DNA of 64,000 bases from Anaeramoeba flamelloides (Eukaryota; Metamonada; Anaeramoebidae), in assembly GCA_027625915.1 (NCBI GenBank), contig JANTQA010000032.1, forward strand, positions 372,001 through 436,000, read 5' to 3'. The notes below the pieces were generated by a model. That model made no database searches, was not told the DNA's origin, and saw nothing but the letters and a program-made list of their open reading frames with translations. This document shows, in pieces, positions 1 through 10,716 of this stretch (position 1 is its first letter; each line of letters opens with the position of its first letter). The position numbers and the translations under genes were made by a program.

Positions 1-421
1 CCTATAAAATAAATCGAAAAAATCTGGATATCTGAATTTTTTGAAAAAAATAAAAAATTAATAATATCGGAGATATTATTAATAAAAAGAATTCATCATA
101 TATATTATCATTAGTAAGTGATAATAAAATTTGTGATTCTTTAACAAAATTTCTAAAAAAAAGTTTAGAAATTAGGGCACACAGGAGAAAAGCACTTTTC
201 TCTCTTCAAAAATAAAAAAAAAAAAAAAAAAAAATAATTTAAAGTTTTTATTTCATAGTTAAAAATTTCTAATCCATATGTTAATTGACTTAATATAAAA
301 GATTTAAATAATCTGATTTTCAAATTATTATTGAGAGAATTGTTATTACATAATTGTTTACAGTTATTAAATGTTTCTTTAGCTTTTTTTAAAAAAAAAA
401 TTGAAATTTTATCTGATTTGA
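1..421 (-). mobile_element. LINE reverse-transcriptase 3' fragment
   Basis: On the minus strand, 421 down to ~220 encodes a stretch with KIRLFKSFILSQ followed by LTYGLEIF. This resembles the thumb/C-terminal end of non-LTR retrotransposon reverse transcriptases, which typically ends in S..L.YG.E.W. The frame runs into a polyA/T tract near 210-235. The rest (1-165) resembles 8815-8990 at the DNA level, so the family has at least two remnants here. Upstream coding sequence is interrupted at 421 by a TIR element. When that element is removed, the reading continues only about ten codons past 1291 (NKILKSDK) before a stop, so the LINE is decayed. The RT call rests on a short motif only. Confidence 0.5.
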
Positions 422-1287
422 CCATTGTGAAAAAAAATTGGGTCATTAAAAAAAATTGGGTCAGTCAAAAATTTGTTTTCGTTTTTTAAATAATAAATAT
501 TCGCAAAATGGTTTTTGATCAAAGTAAAATTTTATGAACAAATCTTACATTTAATAAAAACCAAAGTCATTATCAATAATAATTTTCAAATTCAATATTA
601 TCTTGTTGCATTTTAACCTTTTAGAATTACTGTGGAACTCCAAAAATACAACAATTTATTTTTAATTTTCAACTTTACTAAAAATAAGAGAACTATTTAA
701 TAGGAAATATTAAAATCTATTAATTCAATATAATTTTTATCATTGTTAATGAACACAAATTTATCACGGTTAATCTTAAATATCCTTTTAAACCAAATTG
801 AATAATAAAATCTTCCAAAAAAGCTGTTTTTTCAAAAGAGATTGTTTTCCACGAATGTTTGCAATCAAAACTTCAAAATACCGAAATATCAAGATTTCAG
901 AAACCATTTAAATTCTAAAAATCCTCATAGACAAACCTTAATTTAAAACGGTTATTAATTTTTGGTCTTCCCAAAAAATGATTAACTTGATCTTGGAATG
1001 TAATCTAATAAAAAAAAATCAACATTTTTAGTAAAGTTTACAATTAAAAATAAATTGTTGTATTTTTGGAGTTCCACAGTAATTCTAAAAGGTTAAAATG
1101 CAACAAGATAATATTGAATTTGAAAATTATTATTGATAATGACTTTGGTTTTTATTAAATGTAAGATTTGTTCATAAAATTTTACTTTGATCAAAAACCA
1201 TTTTGCTAATATTTACTATTTAAAAAACGAAAACAAATTTTTGACTTACCCAATTTTTTTTTATAACCCAAATTTTTTTCACAATGG
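422..1287. mobile_element. TNA-type TIR element 1 (PIF/Harbinger-like MITE), 866 bp
   Basis: The ends form inverted repeats of about 265 bp (422-685 against 1020-1287) that start CCATTGTGAAAA. They surround a ~330 bp core with no coding sequence. The element is flanked by TGA on both sides (419-421 and 1288-1290), a 3-bp target-site duplication. It interrupts the LINE fragment. Terminus shape and 3-bp TNA duplication match five other elements in the window (12576, 14748, 29463, 33179, 36639). Non-autonomous, as no transposase is visible. Confidence 0.8.
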
Positions 1288-1290
1288 TGA

Positions 1291-1640
1291 GAATCTTGTT
1301 TCAGAAAGCTGATTGAAAAGTTTGTTCCATAAATTTTGCAACAAATAGTACTGGCAAATAAGAAAAGTTCCAAAACACTTTCCCTTAAATAACAATAATA
1401 AAAAAAAAAACTTTTAATTTTTAAATCTTTAAAATAAATAAAATTTTCTTGTTTTTACTCCATTTTTACTTTTTTTTAATTTTTATTCAGAATGATTGAG
1501 AAAATAAATTTCCTCTCTTCAAAAAAAAAAAAAAAAAAACGAAGAAATCAAATTCTTCTTAAATTGAATTAAAATAAATTAAACTTAATAATACTGACTG
1601 ATCATAAACAAAAAAAAAATAAAAGGAACAAAAAAAAATG
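1291..1640. other. Gene-free AT-rich stretch
   Basis: The first part probably continues the decayed LINE on the minus strand. The rest is A/T homopolymer-rich sequence with no ORF or repeat I recognise. Confidence 0.4.
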
Positions 1641-1896
1641 AAAATTGTATTTTGATAAACTTTATCAAATTGGAACAATTTTAAACTTGGCACCTATTAA
1701 CGCAAATCAACTAAAACACCTTTTAATGAGATTATGGGATTTGAGTGACATTGAAGTGTAGTTTCTCCAAGATCTGGAACTCCTGTCAGGAATGAGTTAT
1801 ATTTTATAAATACGAAATAATTATTTATTTTTCATTTTTTTTTTTAATATCCTATTTGATTAATTTAAAAATAAAGAGCCATGTACAAGAGAAATT

Positions 1897-3468
1897 ATGG
1901 AAAATGTAACTGGGTTTTCAAGACAACGAATTTGCACTGTTTTGTCTATTTATCAATCTGTAAATTTAATTTCTGATGATCAATCAAATGACTATGTTTA
2001 TTGGGGCCATGGAAATGGACAGATTCTTTCTGAAGTAAAACAATATATAAACATCATTATTTTACTTCGAAAAAGGAAAAGGGAACTTGTTCAAAGAGTA
2101 TTAGAACTTTCAAAAAAAATGAATAATCAAATCAAGAAAAAAATTGAACAAGAAAATAATAATAAAAAAACCAAAATTAATTCGTCCGAAATTCAACAAT
2201 TAACTTTGGCAAAAAGAAAATTAAATAACCTTTCTAAATTGTTTAAAATTCTTTTTTATTTTCCTCGTCGGAATCTAAATGAAAAGAAAAACAATGATCA
2301 CGAAAATAATATTGAAGAATCTAATAATCAAAATGATGATGAGGAAAATGAAAACGACAGTGATGAACTTGAGTCAAGTGTCAATAAAGAAAAAGAACAA
2401 AAGGATGAAGGTTCCGATGAAAAAGAAGATGAAAATGATCAAAATGATGAAGAGGAAAATGAAAATGATTACAAACAAGATGACGAAAATGAAGAAGAAA
2501 TAAAAGTTGAAAAAAAAGATGAAGGTTCCGATGAAAAAGAAGATCAAGATAAAAAAGAAGAGGAAGATGAAAATGAATACAGCCAAGATGGCGACGATGA
2601 AGAAGACGAAAATGAAGAAGAAGAAGAAATAAAAGTTGAAGAAGTTGAAAAAAAAGATGATGATAGTGATGATGATGATGATGATGAAAACTTTCATAAT
2701 GGTGATTACTACGAGGAAAATGCCAATGATGAAAATGATTCTCTTGATGAAAAAAAGCAAACAAACAAAAAAAATGAAATTAAATTAAATATAAAAAATA
2801 TCACATCAAATCAATTAATAAAACAAGCAAGAAAAGCAATTAGTTCAATTCAAGAATCCAAAAATGAACTCAAAAGATTAAAGAAGGAATCAAAAGCACA
2901 TATTGAATTTAATAAATTAATATTTAAAAAAAGGTCGGGCAAAAAAAGCAAATATGGTAAAAAAAAAAAAAAATATTTCTTTTCAGAAAATTCAGATTCT
3001 ACAATTTCTTCTTTATCTTCTTCAACACCTTCAACTTCAGAGTTATTGTATAATAAAAAAATTTTTAAGAAAAATTTTCTATCTGAATCAAAAAAAAATA
3101 AAAATTATATGCAAACTAAAAGAAAGTTTTCAAAAAATAAAAAGAAGAAATTATATCAAAAAAAGAAGAAAAAGATGAAAAGCAAATTTAAAATTAAACA
3201 TAAATTAAAAAATCGAAAATATAAAAAAAATATTCAAAACAAACCGCACAATAATACCAATATCAATAAAACCCAAGAAGAAAAAAATAACGGGAGATTA
3301 ATTGACAAATGGAAAAGTAAAAATTCGCAAGAGGCAGAAGCGATACTAGCTATATTACGCTTGAAAAATAAAGAAAGTAATCATGTTCAACCAAACGATT
3401 TAACCATCGACAACGAAAAACATGAAATTGGCACATCGTCAAATAGATCTAAAGTTTATCTTTTTTAA
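1897..3468 (+). CDS. E2F/DP-like winged-helix half with acidic/basic low-complexity tail
   Basis: A 523-residue open frame. Residues 9-25 (RQRICTVLSIYQSVNLI) and the YVYWG strand at 33-37 resemble helix 3 and the wing of E2F/DP DNA-binding domains (consensus RRIYDVLNVLE..GLIEK...YxWxG). The frame stays open upstream to about 1864 and includes TREIMENVT, which fits helix 2. A possible upstream exon at about 1640-1756 encodes LKHLLMRLWDLSDIE, which could be helix 1. Joining it needs a GTGTAG donor at 1757 and the AG at 1877-1878, keeping phase. Residues ~54-80 are a basic coiled-coil-like helix. Residues ~125-285 are very acidic, with an internal duplication (the KDEGSDEKED unit occurs twice). 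The rest is Lys/Ser-rich. A nuclear transcription regulator is the inference. The retained ATG at 1897 probably lies inside the domain, so the true start is upstream. Confidence 0.55.
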   Translation: MENVTGFSRQRICTVLSIYQSVNLISDDQSNDYVYWGHGNGQILSEVKQYINIIILLRKRKRELVQRVLELSKKMNNQIKKKIEQENNNKKTKINSSEIQQLTLAKRKLNNLSKLFKILFYFPRRNLNEKKNNDHENNIEESNNQNDDEENENDSDELESSVNKEKEQKDEGSDEKEDENDQNDEEENENDYKQDDENEEEIKVEKKDEGSDEKEDQDKKEEEDENEYSQDGDDEEDENEEEEEIKVEEVEKKDDDSDDDDDDENFHNGDYYEENANDENDSLDEKKQTNKKNEIKLNIKNITSNQLIKQARKAISSIQESKNELKRLKKESKAHIEFNKLIFKKRSGKKSKYGKKKKKYFFSENSDSTISSLSSSTPSTSELLYNKKIFKKNFLSESKKNKNYMQTKRKFSKNKKKKLYQKKKKKMKSKFKIKHKLKNRKYKKNIQNKPHNNTNINKTQEEKNNGRLIDKWKSKNSQEAEAILAILRLKNKESNHVQPNDLTIDNEKHEIGTSSNRSKVYLF

Positions 3469-3970
3469 GAAAAACCTCTCATTCGAGAATGTGTTTTTTT
3501 TATGTTGATATTTTAATTCAAAAAAAAAAAAAATTAAAATAAAAGGAAAAACAGGAATTATGAAGAGTATTTATAAGGAGGTCGTGAATTTAGGAAAATT
3601 TTCGTTTTTTTTTTATTTTTTTTTATATTTTTATTATTTTTTTTTTTATTTTTGATTTTTTTTTATGGTTTGAAAAAAAAAAAAAATAGAGTCAAGAATT
3701 TATTTTTGATGAATGAAAGTTTTTTATATTGCTTTTTGTTACAATTTTTGTTGTATTTAAAATAATGAAATAAGATTTACAAATTTTATATTTTTTTCCA
3801 TTTTTTCATTGGATGGGTTTTATTTGTATTGGAAAGAAGAGTTAGAATTGAATAAGAACAAGTAGCTACTTGCTAATAGTAAGATACTTGAAAACAGATT
3901 ATGAGTAGTAACTTGAAAATTAATTTCTAAAAAACAAAGGTAAAAAATGTTCAAAGATTTAAAGCAAATA
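3469..3970. other. Intergenic, homopolymer-rich
   Basis: Directly 3' of the acidic-protein gene. It contains long A and T runs (3520-3680) that could hold its polyadenylation signals. No gene or repeat structure seen. Confidence 0.4.
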
Positions 3971-4417
3971 CAGCCGTTCCATGGCTACGATAAAATTTTA
4001 AATAAAACAAAATTTGATTTTTCTAATCTTATTTTTCTATTTTCAAAAAAATCCGAAATAAGAGTTATTATTCAAAAAAAAAATTTCAATAAATGAGCTA
4101 TTATCAAAATTTAGGAAAATCAAAAAAAAAATTCAAGATCCTGTGAAATTTAAAAATTATCAGTACAAAAAAGCTCAGAAAAAATATCAATATTTACTGA
4201 TCTTTAAAAATTTACCATTTATGAACAATATTTTTAAGTACTTCATGAGTTTTAAATTTTTTTTTTTTGATTTTTCAAAATTTGGATAATAGTTGTTTTA
4301 TTAAAATTTTTTTTTTGAATAATTACTCTTATTTTCGATTTTTTTGAAAATAGAAAATAAGAATAGAAAAATCAATTGTATTATATTTAAAATTTTATGG
4401 TAGCCTTGGAAAGACTT
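3971..4417. mobile_element. Tc1/mariner-like MITE, type CAGCCGTTCC, copy 1
   Basis: A 447 bp element. Left end CAGCCGTTCCATGGCTAC; right end (reverse complement) AGTCTTTCCAAGGCTACC. The inverted repeats extend about 150 bp as a near-foldback. TA flanks at 3969-3970 and 4418-4419. Homologous along its length to the element at 14488-15758, which carries a second element inside. This copy shows the uninterrupted state. No coding sequence. Confidence 0.75.
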
Positions 4418-4656
4418 TATGATCAAAAAGAAAAAAAAAATGAAATTATTTAAAATATTACATATATAATGAAAATTTATGATCATTTATATATAAAACA
4501 CAAGAAAAGAAAAGTATTATGGCCTGTGATTTTTTTTTTGGTGAATAAAGAGTTTTAAAAATAATCTTTTGTCTTTAATTTTTGTTGTAAAAATTGAAAT
4601 ATTGTTTTGAAAATTATTTGTAAATTTTTTCTTTTTGTTTTTTTAACATAAAAAAA
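4418..4656. other. Intergenic spacer
   Basis: AT-rich sequence between the MITE and the left arm of the large inverted repeat. No gene or repeat recognised. Confidence 0.35.
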
Positions 4657-5074
4657 TTTGTGTATGTCTTTCACTTGATTTGGTTGTTTTTTAAATTTCT
4701 GTGTAATTTGTTTGTTGGTGTTGTGTGAAATCTTATTAGATTGAAATAGATTTGTTGTTCAGATTTATTTTGTAATAGTTCACTCAATAATAAATCAAAT
4801 TATTAAAATCTAAAAAGTAGATTATTTATAAAGGTTGTTAAAAAGTATCATTTTTGTGATTTGACGATTGAATAAAAGATAAAAGTAATTAATAAAAATT
4901 AAATGATAGAAATTTTGTATGATATTTAAATTTAATATTGATTTTATTGACAAATTTGAATGGTTTTTTTGAAAGTTTTGTTGAAATTAAGAAAAAGTTG
5001 AAGATTTTTTTTGAAATATTTGGATTAGGTATCATTTTTTATAATATAAAGTGAATTTTGAAATATTTATGTCT

Positions 5075-5145
5075 GGCCAAATAGTTTAATGGGAGAATAC
5101 ATGCTTTGGGAGCATGGGACCCGAGTTCGATTCTCGGTTTGGCCC
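5075..5145 (+). tRNA. tRNA-Pro: tRNA-Pro (anticodon TGG)
   Basis: A full cloverleaf can be drawn. Acceptor GGCCAAA pairs with TTTGGCC (5075-5081 with 5138-5144) and the discriminator is C. The D arm carries the A box TAGTTTAATGGG. Anticodon stem CATGC/GCATG encloses the loop TTTGGGA, with anticodon TGG at 5107-5109. T stem CCGAG/CTCGG encloses TTCGATT, which also forms the B box. No intron and no encoded CCA. A T-run from 5149 is a Pol III terminator. An identical gene lies in the opposite orientation at 11561-11631. Confidence 0.96.
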
Positions 5146-5148
5146 TTG

Positions 5149-5157
5149 TTTTTTTTT
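5149..5157 (+). terminator. Pol III T-run terminator of tRNA-Pro
   Basis: A run of T residues begins four bases after the tRNA discriminator, as expected for RNA polymerase III termination. Confidence 0.75.
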
Positions 5158-5983
5158 ACATTTAACTTTTTTTTTTTGAAGTTCAACTGTTCATCTTTAA
5201 GAATTATAATATTAAAGTGTAATATTTACTGTTTTTACTGAGATCACGATTCAAATATATTAAAATTTTTTAAACATTTTTACAAAAAATTTTTTTTTTC
5301 ATTTTCAAATATTTTAAATACACTTACAACAAAAAAACAAGACAAAAAAAGAACCTTCCAACAATTTTCCAATCTTTATGAAATAATATCAAATTAAAAA
5401 ATGGAAAAATAATAAACAAAAATAATTTAAAAATATTTAAAATTTGATAAATTTTCAAAAAATAAATAAACCTTTTTCTCAAGAAGGTGACCATTTGAAA
5501 ATTAGATAATTTGTCTAGAAAAATTTTACACACCAATAAACCCATTCTCTTCAAAATTAAATACGGTGTATCTCCTCTGAACAAAATTATCTTTTCAAAG
5601 TATATATTTTTTTATTTCAATAGTAATAGGTATCATCGTCAACAAGAATTCGAGAAACAAAATTGGTTGTTATTTAATTTCAATCACAGAGTTTAAGAAA
5701 AACAAAACCCAAGAGACACATCTTCAACATCATGACGACTTTTTCAATACCAAAAAAAAATTTCGACAAATCTCAGGTATTTTATAAGCCATAGATATAT
5801 ACATAAAAAAGATATTAATTGTTTCAATTTTAAATCATGTTTTATCATATTTAAATCAACTTCAACTGAAAAAAGTACAATTTTAGTAACTGGATGATAA
5901 TTTTTTATTTTATAATAAAATTTTCTAAAATATTAAACAGTGATTAGTGTAAACATAGACTCCTGTAGAATTAGAGTATTTAT

Positions 5984-6250
5984 AATTGGGTGTAAATAAT
6001 ATTAGTCCACCATGGTTCATATGGCTCTAAAAAAATCGATTATAAATATTATTATCAATAGATTATTACATTTTTTCCCTAAGATCACAATTAAAAATTT
6101 TTTTGAATTCAAATCCTAAAAATAAAAATTGAAACCTAAAATCAGTATTTAAAATTTTTTAAAAAACCTTATTTAGAGACCCCAATAGTAACTATTTTTT
6201 AAAATTTTGAATTTCTAGATATAACCATATTAAAAAAGTAGGCACTAGTT
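5984..6250 (+). repeat. Dispersed repeat R1, copy a
   Basis: Begins at the inner edge of the left inverted-repeat arm. Shares the order TTGGGTGTAAAT, CATGGTTCA, CTAAAAAATCGATTA and ATTACATTTTTT with copies at ~10500-10716 (-), ~18085-18330 (+) and ~18655-18835 (-). No coding content; class unknown. Confidence 0.5.
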
Positions 6251-6489
6251 ATTCAATAATGATATTGAAATGAGAACTTTCTGAAAGTTGTACGTTTTAA
6301 TAAAGTGAATTTATTTTTAAAAATAGTTCCTTTCTTCAATTCCAGTCTATATATCATATTTAAACATTATTTCTTCATAGTACTTAAACAGAAAACTTTC
6401 AAAATACTTTTATTCAAAACAAGAAACTTTTTCCAAGTTCTAAAGAAGTTCTTACATTTTTCAAAAAGTTGAATTAGTATTCTCAACTT

Positions 6490-6802
6490 AAAATCAAAAT
6501 TTTCAACACAGTTAAAACAGTTAAAAGTATCAAAATAATATAATTTCATTCAAATTTCGAAATAATTTTTCCTTTTTAAAAAAAGTAAAAATCATTATTT
6601 CTTCTTTTTATTTATATTTTTTTATTTTCATTATATTTTTTGAATTAACTAACCTACTTCGTTTCATCAATATTTTTTTCGAAACCATGATATAAGGTTA
6701 AAGTTGGATTCTTCAAAACTGAAGAACTCAAATAAAATTTGTTGATGGTAACTAACTATTTGATCGATCATTTATTTTTTATAGAATTTCTTATAAAGTT
6801 AT

Positions 6803-6841
<39 letters not shown>

Positions 6842-6990
6842 GTTGTGCCCATTTCCAAAAGTTTTGACCGGCTCTTAATATATTAGTGTTGATATTTTTT
6901 TAATTTTTTTTTGTTTTATGTGTATTATCATTTATAAACAATTGTTAATATTTCAATTAGTTAACAGTTTTCAATTGATATTTCCACAGG
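6490..6990 (+). repeat. Dispersed repeat R10, copy a
   Basis: Resembles 56410-57400 in the same orientation. Shared landmarks are the 'ATTTCATTCAAAT..CGAAATA' stretch, 'TTTTTGAATTA', and 'TGTTGTGC..C.TTTCCAAAA.TTTT' after the (AT)n tract. Old and diverged; no ORF. Confidence 0.45.
6807..6838. repeat. (AT)n microsatellite
   Basis: About 16 uninterrupted AT dinucleotides, inside repeat R10 copy a. The R10 copy at 56.4 kb lacks this tract. Confidence 0.9.
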
Positions 6991-7185
6991 AAGTTATAAT
7001 CAAAGATTTTATCAATACATATAAATTTTGATTTGTTAATAAATTGGATTGGGGTTTAGTATTTAGTATTTCGTTCTTTGTAGACTCAGAAAAGTGATTT
7101 ATTATTATTAGTATTATTATTAGAGAGAGGTGATTCAAAAAAATTACTTCTAAACTAGATTTCAAAAATTTTAAAAATCTTTACA

Positions 7186-7720
7186 ATGATAATAGGAGGT
7201 TATTTTGAGGGCTTATCTCATATTCCTATCAAAAAAATATTATCAAATTTTGGATCAGAATTATTTTTTCAAAATTTGGAAAATTTTTGCATTTTGCAAA
7301 TTTTCGCATGTTATACTTACAACCTTTTTTTTAGATTTCTTTTTTTTTTTTTCTTTTTCTTTTTTTGATTACTTTTTTTTTATAAAAGATCATTTAGAAT
7401 TAAAAAAGAGATCTTCTAAAAGACAAATAACCACTATGAAAATTGAGATTATGTAATCTCTTTTAAAATGAATTTAAGTCTTTACAAGATTTTGTTAGAT
7501 AGTTTTTTTTGAGTAAAAGTTCAGTAATAAAAAATTGGTAATGCTTATTTCAAAAATTGTAACTCAATTTTTTTTATTTTTAGTTTTTATTTTGATTTTT
7601 TTTAATTTATAAAAAATCCGGTTTTTATATATTTAGAATGAATTTATAGTTAATTTCAAATTAGATTTAATTATTTGTTGTTCTTGAATACTAAAAGGGT
7701 AATTTTTTTTTCTTCGATTT
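7186..7720 (+). repeat. Dispersed repeat R9, copy a
   Basis: Matches 24700-25150 in the same orientation. Shared landmarks include AAAGATC, AGATCTTC, AAAGTTCAG.AATAAAAAAT, ATTTCAAAAATTGT and TTGTTCTTGAATACTAAA. No coding capacity beyond chance ORFs. Confidence 0.55.
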
Positions 7721-7789
7721 TATTATTTCAACTGAGTCACAATTTTTCAAATTATGTTTATTTCCCGTTATCTTTTTTTTAATTCGATA

Positions 7790-7870
7790 AATAAAAAAAA
7801 AAATGCTGTTATCTTTTCCAGAATTGAAAAGAATCAAGCAAAAAGAAAGTTTTTCATCAATTCTTTTCAA
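7790..7870. repeat. TAGGCACT foldback family R7, short copy
   Basis: Contains CTTTTCCAGAATTGAAAAGAAT and its inverted counterpart ending in ATTCTTTTCAAT, separated by a few tens of bases. Same foldback theme as fuller copies at 8238, 8990, 23455, 51700 and 55780. Confidence 0.4.
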
Positions 7871-7964
7871 TAATGGAATTGTACCTTAAAGTTTATTTCT
7901 TAAATAAAAAAACAAAACTATACAATCTTGGACACTTGAAGACAATTGACAAAACTTTTCGTTA

Positions 7965-8154
7965 CAGTCAGTTTCAGATTTTAGAAACAAACTTTTCAGG
8001 AAATTTAAGTCACAAAAAATCTCAAATTAAAGCACAAAATTTAGATTTTTTTTTTAAAAATTATTTTAATAGTTTTTATTTCTGTGTCATAAATGAGATT
8101 TTTATTGTGCCTTAAATATGTTCAAAGTTTGTGTATTAAAAGTGGAACTGACTG
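7965..8154. mobile_element. Tc1/mariner-like MITE, type CAGTCAGTTCCAC, copy 1
   Basis: A ~190 bp element. Left end CAGTCAGTTTCAG; right end (reverse complement) CAGTCAGTTCCAC, then ACAAACTTT and TTTAAG on both sides. TA precedes the left end; the right flank has drifted. Same family as 20588-20783. Confidence 0.55.
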
Positions 8155-8237
8155 AAAGTTTTTTTTTTTTGTATTTTTTTGTTTTGATTAGTAAATAAAT
8201 AGATTTTCAAAACAAAAACAAAAAGTTTAAAAAACTA

Positions 8238-8404
8238 TCATTAGGTTTTCCAGAATTTAAAAGAATTAAGTAATATCAAAAATTTTTCTCAGTTTTTTTG
8301 AATTCTGGGAAAATGCCATTAGGTTTTTTTTTAATTCACTGAATAAAAAGAAAATTTATTAAATTTTCTGGTTATTCCTTAAATTAAAAAAAAAATCTAG
8401 GCAC
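8238..8404. repeat. TAGGCACT foldback family R7
   Basis: Two adjacent foldbacks: TAGGTTTTCCAGAATTTAAAAG against CTTTTGAATTCTGG-like sequence, then GTTTTTTTTTAATT against AATTAAAAAAAAA, ending CTAGGCACT. The layout matches 23455-23635 and 51700-52035. Confidence 0.55.
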
Positions 8405-8814
8405 TATACATCACTTTCCCTAATTTCTAAATTCTTGTTTAGAAATTTCAATAAAGAGTCATAAGTTTCTTCAAAAAAAAGTTTTTTATATCTAAAAAAA
8501 GACGCAAAAAAGAGAAAGAAAAGAATTCAAAAGAAAAAGAAAAATTAATCAAATAAAAAGTAAAAACTTTATTAAAAAAAAATTTTTTTTTTTTGAATTA
8601 TAAGTGTCAAATGGGCTGGTGGTTGTTTTATTAGTCCAATTTATTTTGATTGTAAACATGATTTTTTTAAATAAAAAGATATAGATAAGAGAACAAATAT
8701 GGATCAAAAAAAAAATAGGTTACTTTATTAAGTAATAATTTAAAACTTTATTGATATGGTTATTCTATAAAATTCTGAATATTTATTCTCTGGAACTGCC
8801 CAGCCTATGAAAAT

Positions 8815-8990
8815 AATCGTAAAATTTGGATATCTAAATTAAAAAAAACTAATGTATATAATATATTAAAATAATAATAATATTTTTAATATTGTTATAT
8901 AAAAAGACTCAAAATAGTTATCATCACTAGTGAATATTAGACGAATGTTGAGTCTTTAATAATATTTTTAAATAAAAATTTCGGAATCCA
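8815..8990 (-). mobile_element. LINE remnant, second copy (DNA similarity to 1-160)
   Basis: Shares GGATATCTAAATT-like, TTAATAATAT-like and ATCATTAGTGA-like blocks in the same order as window positions 20-160. Stops in all frames. A short, old fragment. Confidence 0.35.
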
Positions 8991-9180
8991 TGAAGTGCTT
9001 TCGAGTGCCTAGCTTTTTTTTTCATTTAAGAAATTAAAAGAAAATTTCAAAAATTTTCTTCTTATTTCTCAAATTAATAAAAAGCTAACAGCAGTTATCT
9101 GGAATTCAAAAGAATGGAGTAAAACCTTCGATTTAACTCAATTCTTTGAAATACTGGAAAACCTAACGGCAAATAAGAGG
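8990..9180. repeat. TAGGCACT foldback family R7, inverted copy
   Basis: Starts GAGTGCCTAGC, folds through AAGAAATTAAAAGAAAATTT against its inverse, then continues with AGCTAACAGCAG, CTGGAATTCAAAAGAAT and its inverse, ending CCTAACGGC. This is the reverse orientation of the 23455 copy. Confidence 0.6.
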
Positions 9181-9224
9181 GATTAACAACTCATCCGTTA
9201 AAAAATAATATTAAAAAATACTGA

Positions 9225-9690
9225 ATTTTTCAGAATAAGAAATTCTTTTCGAAATTTTCTTTTGAATTACTTAGCTTTTTTTTTTATTTTTTTAATTTTC
9301 GCAAGATTCCCAAATCTTGTTTTCACAAAATCACAGTACCAGATAACTGCCCGACAAATTTAACCGAAATTTCGATTATGTCGATACGAAAAGAAAGATT
9401 ATAATACTTCAATTTGGTTCACTTTGGTTGGCTTCAAATTTCATCTGTTGGATTCAATTCTAATTGGTTGAAAAAATCAAATTCAATTCTTGAAGATCAG
9501 ATCCAGTTATTGTTTTATAAGTATTTTCAAAAAAGTGGGGAATTTGTTTTTTAAACTTTAGAATAAATCATCTTTGCTAGTGGAGGTGTTGGTAAATTGA
9601 AAATACCAAATTGAGTGAAATAATAATATAGAATGAATCAATGACCATGGTATTTATTTTAGAATCTTTTTGTTGAAATATTTCCAAAAA
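9225..9690. other. Intergenic with old repeat R11 at its start
   Basis: 9225-9345 resembles 52440-52555 (TTTCGAAATTTTCTT.., AATCTTGTTTTCACAAAAT). The remainder has no gene and no structure I can name. Confidence 0.35.
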
Positions 9691-10000
9691 AATGAAAAAA
9701 AAAAAAATAAACACCTTTTAGGAGAAAACAATGTACAAACAATTTCAATAAAAAAAATGGAAATATAGAAAGAATACAAATGATTTAAAAACAATAAAAT
9801 TTAGTAATATGTATTCAATTCTATTTTGAAATTTCTTGAGATTAAACAAGTTATGAAAATGATTGTTTGGATCAAAAAGAAAATAATAAACACCATTTTT
9901 CACCCTTAGTAAATATTGGATAAAATCGAGATCATGAAATTTAATATCTTTTTATCTATGTAAATTAATACTTTAAAACAAATTGTTTTGTTATCAATAA
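9690..10000 (+). repeat. Dispersed repeat R12, copy a
   Basis: Shares GGAGAAAAC, CAATTTCAATGA-like, AAACAATAAAA and TGTTTGGATCAAA-like blocks with 40690-40970 in the same order. Diverged; no coding sequence. Confidence 0.4.
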
Positions 10001-10499
10001 TCGATAAATGGTAGTTAATGATTTTGTATATTTAAATACTTTTATGAAGTTTGAGTTTAATAAATATAATTTCAAATAAATTATCCACATTTTCTTGGAA
10101 ATGGCTTAAATAGTTTTCATGAACATTTTTATCTATTCTTAGAATGGTTTTAGTATTCCTTTTACCCCATCGCCCCCCCAAACACCAAACTAAACAAAAA
10201 GAGAAGGAAATCAAATATCTTAAAAAAAAAGTTAAATTTTTAAAAGGTAAAAAGTATAAAAAAATCCAAAAGTAACTATTTTTTTATTTTTTTTTATTTC
10301 AAGATTTGCTCCATAATTATTGGTATAATAACATAAAGAATGATTAATTTTTTTATGTATTTTTTATGAGAAATCTAGGTGTAACTATAATATATTCCCA
10401 ATATGTGTGAAAGTTATTTGTTCACAATTCATACGTTTATTATTTTTTTTTAAAAAAATTGAATTTCTTAGCTTGTAATCTCAATTACGAGACAAATTT
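10001..10499. other. Intergenic spacer
   Basis: AT-rich with a C-rich patch near 10165-10180 that has a loose counterpart near 52720. No gene seen. Confidence 0.3.
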
Positions 10500-10716
10500 A
10501 AGATTGATATTTTACAACTCTCAAGTCTGAATATTGATAATTCAACCTTTAAATTTCTGGCGAAAGGTAGAATTTTTCTGAAATTTTAGGTTTTTTACTA
10601 ATACAAGAATCATTTTTAATTGATGAGATCAACATATTTTCCTTGGTTACGAATCGGTGTTTAAGAGACATCTGAGCCATGTTAGCGCTAATATGAATTC
10701 CACTCAATAGTACATA
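10500..10716 (-). repeat. Dispersed repeat R1, copy b
   Basis: Minus-strand copy at the inner edge of the right inverted-repeat arm, mirror-placed to copy a. It shares with copy c (18085) the block ATTAAAAATGAT..TATTAGTAAAAAACC and with all copies the CATGG..CA.ATGTC segment. Clearly more diverged from copy a than the tRNA arms are from each other. Confidence 0.5.

Larger units (their letters stand above)
4657..5983 (+). repeat. Left arm of large inverted repeat (tRNA-Pro arm)
   Basis: About 1.33 kb that matches the reverse complement of 10717-12050. The inner half (about 5290-5983) is nearly identical, including the tract with a polyA run before TTTCGACAAATCTCAGG. The outer half is visibly more diverged, with small indels. 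The arm holds the tRNA-Pro gene at 5075. The arms are separated by ~4.7 kb of non-coding sequence. The inner boundary lies at the start of a dispersed repeat copy (5984) present in diverged form at the mirror position. Confidence 0.85.

Noticed and set aside
2374-2764. Two 127-128 codon minus-strand frames, one His/Phe-rich
   Set aside because: Antisense shadows of the acidic GAT/GAA-rich coding region on the plus strand.
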